From Chryseobacterium tructae (lineage in GTDB: Bacteria; Bacteroidota; Bacteroidia; Flavobacteriales; Weeksellaceae), in NCBI RefSeq assembly GCF_030409875.1, contig NZ_JAUFQR010000001.1, positions 3,596,001-3,660,000 of the forward strand: 64,000 bases of DNA, read 5' to 3'. Shown here in pieces: positions 57,737-64,000 of this stretch; positions within the stretch are counted from its first letter, which is position 1; every line of letters starts with the position of its first letter. The notes below the pieces were generated by a model. It ran no database searches and was not told the origin of the DNA. It worked only from the letters and a program-made list of their open reading frames with translations. The position numbers and the translations under genes were made by a program.

Positions 57737-58615
57737 TTAGGCCTTATATTTCCTCATAAACTGAGTAGGAGTCATTCCGGAGTTCTTTCGGAATACTCTT
57801 ACAAAGTAGGAATATTCTTCATAGCCTAACGTGAAGGCAATTTCAACGAGGTTTTCATCAAGATACATCAGCATTCTTTTGGCTTCCAATATGACTCTTT
57901 CCGTGATGACTTCTGTAGCTGTTTTTTGAACTACCGCCTGCACAATTCTATTCAAATGTTTGGATGAAATTCCCAATAAGGATGCATAATAGGCAATGGA
58001 TTTATGTTCTGTAAAATGCTGTTCAATAAGACTTTCAAAATCCTGATAATGTTTAAAATAAGAAAGTCCGGCAGAAGAGGTCAATGTATCAAAATCCTTT
58101 GAAAATAACCGAGTAGCATGAATGAAGATCTGGGACATCAATGATAAGATAAGTCCGTTTTTCATCAAATCTTTAGATTCGTGTTCTTTTCCCAATTCCT
58201 GAAATAAATGAATGCACTTCTCTAATTCTACGGTATCCAACTGCAATTTTCTAGGAAAAGAAACAGATCCGAAAAAAGGAAAATTTCGCAATTTCTGATT
58301 GACATAATGCATTTCATAAAATTCCTGAGAACAAAAGAAAATGTATCCTTCTATATCTTCTGAAAGCTCCCAGCTGTGAATTTGTCCGGGAGATAAAAAA
58401 AACAAACTTCCCTCTGAAACATCATAGCGCTGGAAATCTATTTCGTGTATACCACTTCCTTTCGTAAAAAGAACAGCAGCATAGAAATCATGTCTGTGTG
58501 GTTTTTCTATGTGCTGATGCCCCACAATCAAATGCTTTTTCATGGTATTAAAATAAAAATCCGAAGGATTCTTACCCTGAAAAAGATCAATATGAAGAAC
58601 GGAAATAGAATTCAT
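57737..58615 (-). CDS. AraC family transcriptional regulator
   Basis: Regulator of 292 residues: an N-terminal cupin domain (about residues 25-110, GHQHIEKPHRHDFYAAVLF) and a C-terminal AraC domain (about 190-290) with SIAYYASLLGISSKHLNR and TLGYEEYSYFVRVFRKNSG as the two helix-turn-helix elements. I chose the ATG at 58615. A TTG nine bases upstream is less likely. The target is unknown. The flanking ccoG (plus) and protease (minus) genes are not obvious targets, because the space between this gene and the protease gene carries a terminator. Confidence 0.88.
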   Translation of the reverse strand: MNSISVLHIDLFQGKNPSDFYFNTMKKHLIVGHQHIEKPHRHDFYAAVLFTKGSGIHEIDFQRYDVSEGSLFFLSPGQIHSWELSEDIEGYIFFCSQEFYEMHYVNQKLRNFPFFGSVSFPRKLQLDTVELEKCIHLFQELGKEHESKDLMKNGLILSLMSQIFIHATRLFSKDFDTLTSSAGLSYFKHYQDFESLIEQHFTEHKSIAYYASLLGISSKHLNRIVQAVVQKTATEVITERVILEAKRMLMYLDENLVEIAFTLGYEEYSYFVRVFRKNSGMTPTQFMRKYKA

Positions 58616-58687
58616 CCTATACAATGGATTAATAAATGGCTGATAAAAGTACTATAAATAAAGCCAAGCTACAAATTCAATACAAAA

Positions 58688-58711
58688 AAGGATCGACAAT
58701 CGCCGATCCTT
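58688..58711 (-). terminator. Terminator of the M12B-like protease gene
   Basis: AAGGATCG / CGATCCTT arms with a T-run on the minus strand. Confidence 0.8.
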
Positions 58712-58731
58712 CTTATATAATTTACTGATGA

Positions 58732-61437
58732 TTATTTTATAACCAGTTTACTGTTATATACTCCTTTTGAAGAGCTTATGCTGATGACATATACTCCCTT
58801 AGGTACATTAACACTCAATTCTTGAGTATTATTTCCTTGGCTTTGATATGCTGATGAATAGATCAGTCTTCCGCTTGAATCAAATAAAGTGACTTTTACT
58901 TCTCCTTTTATATTCTGAGACTTGATAAAGAAATTACCATCACTCGGGTTAGGATATACTTTAATATCATCTGCTAATGGAGAGGATGCTTCTTTGGTCG
59001 AAAGACTTTGGGTTTCCTGGGTACATACTTCTAGTGACCATCCGGTAATACTTCCTGCGCTTCCCAGATAATTATCTGATGCAAAAAGCTTCCATTCACC
59101 TTGAGCCTTGTGCCCTTTAAATAGAGCCAAAGATTCAAACGATTTGGTTTCTCCCTGAACCGGAGAAGCACAAGCAACCGCACTGCCCGCATCACTGAAT
59201 GAAGCTGTAATTCCTGAGGAGTTATTACATTGGCGATTCCAAACAAGCGCTGAAGAGCCTATAGGACTTTCAATTCCAATAGATACATGTCTCACATTCG
59301 GATGGGTAACTGTTGGAGTAACCTTAATTTTAGTAATCGTTCCTGTATTGTTTACCATTAATGGAATACTTACTTTAGGAGAAGATATTGGGTTTCCACC
59401 TACTCCACCAGGGCCATCAATAATCGCCACCGGATCACCGTTATACGTATAAGTATTACAGTTCTCTCCTATCACCGAATAATCGATTACAAAACTTGGG
59501 CTCACTGCATAATAAACATTATCAATGGCTTCCACCATAATAAAAGCATTGGCAGAGATAGAACCTGTAGGAATTGTTACCTGTTCATTACCATCATTAG
59601 GAGTATTAGCAGCAATTATGGTAAATGTTTTCCCTCCGTCTTTAGATAATTTAATGTTAACATTTGCCGTATTAATCGGAGCTTGGTTGGTATTGGCAAC
59701 ATCCCAGGTTACATTGAAGGCATTCCCGGAACTTAATGACTGTCCGAATGCAGGCGCTGTTATCTGAAACGGCCCAGCCGATGCATTTACCGTTACCATC
59801 ATCTCATCTTTGCCAGTCTGTGGATCATTAACACTATTATTCCTTGCTGTTAAGGTGAAATTAAGATTTCTTGCCACGCTTGAAACAGATTCCCAACGCG
59901 TGGTTAGCACTCCGGCTAGCACTTTATTAAAATCAGGAAAATATCTGATGGGTTCGTTAATGGGTGATAAAGATCTAAAGTTCGGCCCGGCAGGTTTTGT
60001 AAGATAGGCAATAGAGTTTGCTCCCACCACCGTACTTCCGGCAGCATCCATCTGTTCCCATGTATAAGTATATGATGAATTATTTGCATCAGATGTTGTT
60101 CCTTTCAGAACAAAAGCGGTAGATTTTGGAATGGTATAATCTGCTCCGGCGTTAATTGCAGGAGCTGATGTGGCAAAAGGGGTATTTACACCACAAGTAA
60201 CCCCGTTTATTGTGTTCTTAATCTCCGTTACATTAAAAGTGTGGTAATAATCATTGGAATTAAACTGGACATCTGTATTGCCTCCTGTAATTCCTGTATA
60301 CGCCATAATGGTTGTCCCACTTCCAGGCTCTACTTCCGAGGTGTCTGATCCATCTAAATAAGAAGAAAATGTATGATTAGCTCCTAATTGATGCCCCATT
60401 TCATGAGCTACATAATCGATATCAAAAGTATCACCCTCCGGAAAATTACACGATGTATATCCTGCAGCTTTATAAGTACCACATATTACACCTAATCCGG
60501 CAACGCCATTGGCTCCTCTTTTATCAAATAAATGTCCCATATCATAATCTTCAGCATTAATGCGTGTAGATATCGCATAATATGCTCCTATATGATCATA
60601 ATCATTTGTATCGTCTGCATCTGACTCATCAAACGGATCGGTAGCAGGATCCAAAAACACGACCAAATCGTTATTAGCAATCAGATTAAAATGGAGTGAT
60701 AGATCTTTTTCAAAAACGGCGTTCATTCTTGTAAGACTGGCATTCATTGCAGCCAATACTACTCCTTTTTTCTCTGCCTCTGTAGCATTTGCAGGAGTTC
60801 CTGCAGCATTCAAATGATACTGAGCATATTCTCCCGTACAGGTTATGGCAAGTCTGAAAACATTAAATCCTGCCGTTTTTTTATTCGCTACGCTATTTTT
60901 TTTTTCGATAGCTGTTTTTTTTATCCCTTCATCCATCGTAGAACATTCAAAAGGTTCCTTCTCCTGCCCTCTTCTGGCATTGGAATCAAAAACAGCATAT
61001 ACTTTTCTGTCTTCTGAATAAGGTTCAATAAATTCTGTTATTCCGGAACGGGTGATCATAGAGGAAAAACCAACCGGAGACATACTGAACCTCAGATATA
61101 CGGAAGGATCTTCCAGTGCAGTTCCTACATAAGATTTAATGTCTGGGTATTTTTTCTGTAATTCCGGTGCCATATTAGAATATTCCCAAACCTGGAATTT
61201 TTCTAGTCCACCTTTAGCCGTAGGAAGAGAAATAACGGTTCCTTTTGGGCTTGAAAAGCGGGCAGGTGCATTTTTCAAAAGCTGCCTGAGCTGATCTGTA
61301 TTCAGGGAATACAATCCGGAATATTCAAGTTTTTCCTGTGATTTTTTTACTTTTTGAGCCCTAAGCTCGGTTCTTGTCCACTGTGAAAATCCAAAGAAAG
61401 GAATCATCAGTGCGAAAATTAAGAAATAATGTTTCAT
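58732..61437 (-). CDS. Reprolysin-type (M12B) zinc metalloprotease with P-domain and T9SS tail
   Basis: Secreted protease of 901 residues. Order: signal peptide (1-18), propeptide (about 20-195), metzincin catalytic domain (about 195-420) with the extended zinc site HEMGHQLGANHTF (near residue 345), an Ig-like stretch, a proprotein-convertase P domain (about 690-810, GIESPIGSSALVWNRQC) and a T9SS type A sorting domain (IKVYPNPSDGNFFIKS to the end). The MxxG Met-turn after the zinc site is seen as TTIMAYTG. It is intact, unlike its neighbours. A role in degrading external protein is likely. Confidence 0.93.
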   Translation of the reverse strand: MKHYFLIFALMIPFFGFSQWTRTELRAQKVKKSQEKLEYSGLYSLNTDQLRQLLKNAPARFSSPKGTVISLPTAKGGLEKFQVWEYSNMAPELQKKYPDIKSYVGTALEDPSVYLRFSMSPVGFSSMITRSGITEFIEPYSEDRKVYAVFDSNARRGQEKEPFECSTMDEGIKKTAIEKKNSVANKKTAGFNVFRLAITCTGEYAQYHLNAAGTPANATEAEKKGVVLAAMNASLTRMNAVFEKDLSLHFNLIANNDLVVFLDPATDPFDESDADDTNDYDHIGAYYAISTRINAEDYDMGHLFDKRGANGVAGLGVICGTYKAAGYTSCNFPEGDTFDIDYVAHEMGHQLGANHTFSSYLDGSDTSEVEPGSGTTIMAYTGITGGNTDVQFNSNDYYHTFNVTEIKNTINGVTCGVNTPFATSAPAINAGADYTIPKSTAFVLKGTTSDANNSSYTYTWEQMDAAGSTVVGANSIAYLTKPAGPNFRSLSPINEPIRYFPDFNKVLAGVLTTRWESVSSVARNLNFTLTARNNSVNDPQTGKDEMMVTVNASAGPFQITAPAFGQSLSSGNAFNVTWDVANTNQAPINTANVNIKLSKDGGKTFTIIAANTPNDGNEQVTIPTGSISANAFIMVEAIDNVYYAVSPSFVIDYSVIGENCNTYTYNGDPVAIIDGPGGVGGNPISSPKVSIPLMVNNTGTITKIKVTPTVTHPNVRHVSIGIESPIGSSALVWNRQCNNSSGITASFSDAGSAVACASPVQGETKSFESLALFKGHKAQGEWKLFASDNYLGSAGSITGWSLEVCTQETQSLSTKEASSPLADDIKVYPNPSDGNFFIKSQNIKGEVKVTLFDSSGRLIYSSAYQSQGNNTQELSVNVPKGVYVISISSSKGVYNSKLVIK

Positions 61438-61567
61438 ATCATTGTAGGGTTTTGTGTTTCACTAAATTATAAAAAAAATCAACTGTATTTTATATTTTTT
61501 CACAACATCATGATTTTTTTTCTCATTTTTAAAAATTTAATGATATAGTGGTACTTTGCAAGATATA

Positions 61568-61600
61568 TTTGGATGAAACTTTAAAAAATTTTTATCTTTG
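61568..61600 (+). promoter_or_regulatory. Promoter of the MerR gene
   Basis: TTTG at 61568-61571, 21 bp, then TATCTTTG at 61593-61600. The chosen ATG at 61619 is 18 bp beyond. Confidence 0.65.
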
Positions 61601-61618
61601 AAGTTTAGGAGCTGTAAA

Positions 61619-61963
61619 ATGAAAATAAACTTACCTGATAAACTGTATTATTCTATAGGAGAAGTCGCTAAGGCATTCGATGTAAACACTTCATTAATAC
61701 GCTATTGGGAACAGGAATTTCCTATCATCAAGCCTAAAAAGAATAAAAAAGGAAACCGTTACTTCACTCCTGAAGATATCAAGAATTTACAGATGATCTA
61801 TCATTTGGTAAAAGAAAAAGGATATACATTAGATGGAGCGCGTGTTGCTTTAACTACCAATAGTAAAATTTCTGAAACAATCACCATTATCGACCGTCTT
61901 GAATTTGTAAAAGCTGAGCTTTTAAAGCTGAAAGAATCATTGGGTGATCAAGATTCAGAATAA
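61619..61963 (+). CDS. MerR family transcriptional regulator
   Basis: DNA-binding protein of 114 residues. The MerR helix-turn-helix and wing are at residues 8-75 (YSIGEVAKAFDVNTSLIRYW and KKNKKGNRYFTPEDIKNL), followed by a helix typical of the HTH_17/MerR_1 group with no metal- or drug-binding domain. A longer version from 61598 would begin inside the promoter box, so I start at 61619. Such short MerR proteins are widely conserved single-copy genes in Flavobacteriia. The target is unknown. It precedes the helix-hairpin-helix gene on the same strand. Confidence 0.9.
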   Translation: MKINLPDKLYYSIGEVAKAFDVNTSLIRYWEQEFPIIKPKKNKKGNRYFTPEDIKNLQMIYHLVKEKGYTLDGARVALTTNSKISETITIIDRLEFVKAELLKLKESLGDQDSE

Positions 61964-62109
61964 TTCTTCAATTTTCCTTTAAATAATCCTTCATTAAAGG
62001 ACATAAAATCTTATTTTTTAAGAGATTAAGACTTTTTATGTTTTAAAATCAACCATTCAAGCCTTCCCTATTGCCATGTATGGTTTTTATCAATATGTTT
62101 ATACACATG

Positions 62110-63393
62110 ATGAGAAAAAACTATTACCAAAAACTGGCTTTTATGGTCACCTTACTGGCTATACTATTAGCTTTCCAGAAATATACCAGCAAGGATAAAG
62201 AGCCTTTTCCTGAGGTGAAGTTTATTGCTGCTCCTTCCGCTTCTGCAAATTTATCAGATTTTGATCCGAATATTTTAAATCAAGAGCAATGGCAAAAACT
62301 TGGCTTTTCAGAAAAACAAGTCTCTACTATCCTTAAGTATAAAGATATCGTAGGAGGAACTTTCACTTCAAAGGAGCAACTGAAAAAATGCTATGCCATT
62401 TCCAATGAAAAGTTTGAAGAATTGAACTCTTTCATATTGCTTCCTGAAACCTCTGAAAAGAATATTTCTAAAGCTTTCCCCGGATTTGCAAAAAAAGAGG
62501 TTACGGTTACTAGAAAATTCAATCCTGATCTCTTAACTGTTCAGGAATGGAACAAAATGGGATTCAGTGAGCGACAGACAGAAGCTATTATAAAGTATAA
62601 AAACTACTTGGGCGGAAGCTTTATCAGTAAAGAGAAATTCAAAGAATGCTTTATTATTTCTCCCGAAAATTACAATAAACTGGAGCCTTATTTACTTTTA
62701 CCTGCAAAAACTCCTGAGAATTTTAAAGCTTTCGGAGCTCAATATCCGGAAAAACCTAAGATACGATATCATCCTTTTGATCCTAATCACCTCGATGTTG
62801 ATGGGTGGAAAACACTAGGCTTCACGGAAAAGCAAGCCCATATCATTGTCAGTTACCGGGATAGAAATCTACATGGCAGTTTTAAAAACCTTGATGATAT
62901 CCAAAAGTGCTTTGTTATTTCTCCAGAGAAATTCCAAGAAATGAAACCATTTATTAAACTTACCTCTGAAACGATCATAAAGAAAGAGGAAATTAAGCAG
63001 GAAAAAACAGATTTTTCAAAAACAGATCTGAATGCCATTGCATTCAAACAACTTATAGAATTTGGTCTTGATGAAAAAAGTGCCGGCTCTATCATTGGTT
63101 TTAGAAAAAAACTGAGAGGTTTTGTCAATAAACAGCAGATCTTAGACACTTATAACATTGACAAATAATTAGTTCAGAAATTAATTTCGATTGCTCCATT
63201 GGACGCATCTGATGTCCCTAAATATACTTTAGCAGATGCTCCCGAAGAATGGCTGAAAGATCATCCTTATTTCAAATATTCTGCAGATAAAATTATATTC
63301 TACCGAATCACCTATCCCGATGATAAAAAGATCCTTAAGTTTTTAAAATTAAAACCTGAATATGAAGAAAAAATGAAATTATATTTAAAATAA
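62110..63393 (+). CDS. Helix-hairpin-helix (ComEA-like) repeat protein interrupted by an in-frame TAA
   Basis: Membrane-anchored protein with an N-terminal helix (about residues 6-22) and at least four repeats of about 65-70 residues, each with the pattern FDPN-L-x-W-x-x-(L/M)GF-(S/T)-E-(K/R)-Q-x-x-x-I-x-x-Y(K/R)..GGxF...D-hyd-xKCFxIS-P-E. This is the helix-hairpin-helix fold seen in ComEA-type DNA-binding proteins. The frame meets TAA at 63166-63168 and the same frame resumes at once, so the coding sequence would run to the TAA at 63391-63393 (about 427 codons) if that codon were GAA, CAA or AAA. This is not a frameshift. It may be a base error or a true nonsense change. The last 65 codons look well conserved (KYSADKIIFYRITYPDD). 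Confidence 0.78.
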
Positions 63394-63410
63394 TCACCTC
63401 AATAATACAA

Positions 63411-63447
63411 AACGATCCAAAATAGTACTTGCTATTTTGGATCGTTT
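63411..63447. terminator. Bidirectional terminator
   Basis: Perfect 15-bp arms AACGATCCAAAATAG / CTATTTTGGATCGTT around TACTTG, serving both the helix-hairpin-helix gene and the convergent propeller gene. Confidence 0.85.
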
Positions 63448-63473
63448 CTATTCTTAAGTATGCCTTTAAATTT

Positions 63474-64000
63474 TTAGTGATGCATATAGCTGCTAGGGCC
63501 GTTGGTTCCTTCAATGGATTCAGGAAGTATTCCATATTTGGAACGTAAATTAACTGTTCCCAGGGTCTTTCCGGTCTGGATTTCAATGACGCTAATCGTT
63601 CCGGAATTTAAATTAGGAATATCCAGCAGGTTATTTGTACTGCCACAACTTCCTTTCCTTTTTTGGTTTTAAAGAAAACCATATGATGTGCTCCTTTATC
63701 AGCAGTAAGGGTCTTTAAAAGTTTTAATTGTGGAAGATTACTTATGTCAAAGACTAAAACTTTTCCCGGATCGGCAAAACTTACATAGAGTCTGTTGTTA
63801 TCATCAATGTACATTTCTAAAGTCCAGCCCAGTCCTTGTGTGCTTCCATCAAATATTTTAGTAAAAGCATCATATTTCTTGGTTGTAGCATTGTATGGAG
63901 CAATCCAGATATCTCCGCCAAGCATTGTTGTGGCAAGTGCATACTGTGGAAATTTTCCACGAAGCAATAAAACTTCAACAGGGCTTGATAAGTCTGTTGG
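63474..64000 (-). CDS. Beta-propeller-like protein, partial, frameshifted
   Basis: The C-terminal part of a protein whose start lies beyond the window. The visible product has strands in the order of a beta-propeller (GGDIWIAPYNATTKKYDAF, NRLYVSFADPGKVLVFDISN, GAHHMVFFKTKKGKEVVAV, GTISVIEIQTGKTLGTVNL), as in YncE/LVIVD-type proteins. One missing T at 63634-63636 (plus strand) breaks the frame: restoring VQNNLLDIPNLNSG lets it run to the TAA at 63474. A function cannot be given. Confidence 0.7.

Overview
The window is A/T-rich Bacteroidota DNA, most likely from a flavobacterium of the Chryseobacterium/Elizabethkingia group. The evidence is internal. Four secreted enzymes end in type IX secretion (T9SS) sorting domains (YPNP box plus Lys-rich tail). 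Promoters carry the Bacteroidota -7 box TAnnTTTG, and ribosome binding sites are weak. Family matches include M36 fungalysin, a glycosylasparaginase of the Elizabethkingia type, CcoG, rplS and rpsA. The genus is an inference from recognised proteins, not from a search.

Layout. 1-13 kb (mostly minus strand): M1 aminopeptidase (cut by the window edge), PBP4-type dacB, priA, a TSUP and an AEC transporter, beta-mannosidase with a GxxExxY protein, cutC, a lipoprotein and a Tat-exported glycosylasparaginase. 13-17 kb (plus): a Crp/Fnr regulator and a DUF3302-HlyD-outer membrane factor operon. 16.9-21.4 kb (minus): a sulfur island of DUF6691, YeeE, MBL-rhodanese, TSUP and Crp, with a duplicated 36-bp upstream element. 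21-34 kb: GH20 hexosaminidase, DUF4197, succinyl-CoA transferase subunits separated by a convergent ABC exporter, a secreted MORN/YwqK-like protein and a purple-acid-phosphatase-like T9SS enzyme. 34-46 kb: rplS, a three-unit ~312-bp tandem repeat, SRPBCC, AraC/MFS pair, DUF3592, alpha/beta hydrolase, EamA transporter and two tandem M36 metallopeptidases. 46-54 kb: rpsA, a type III restriction-modification system and a DEAD-box helicase. 54-64 kb: SMP-30 lipoprotein, ccoG, AraC, M12B-like T9SS protease, MerR, a helix-hairpin-helix protein and a beta-propeller-like gene running off the end.

Themes. Beta-mannosidase, GH20 hexosaminidase and glycosylasparaginase together suit breakdown of N-linked glycans. 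The secreted peptidases and phosphatase suit degradation of external protein and phosphate esters. The sulfur island probably handles sulfane sulfur or thiosulfate.

A strong caution: ten genes, including the essential rpsA, are each broken by a single missing base in a short A/T homopolymer (most often a run of four read as three). I read this as a systematic sequencing or assembly error and annotate each as one gene across the shift. One further gene (helix-hairpin-helix, 62-63 kb) is broken differently, by an in-frame TAA. Intergenic DNA is rich in short dispersed palindromes of at least four families. I saw no tRNA or rRNA, CRISPR array, insertion sequence or prophage.
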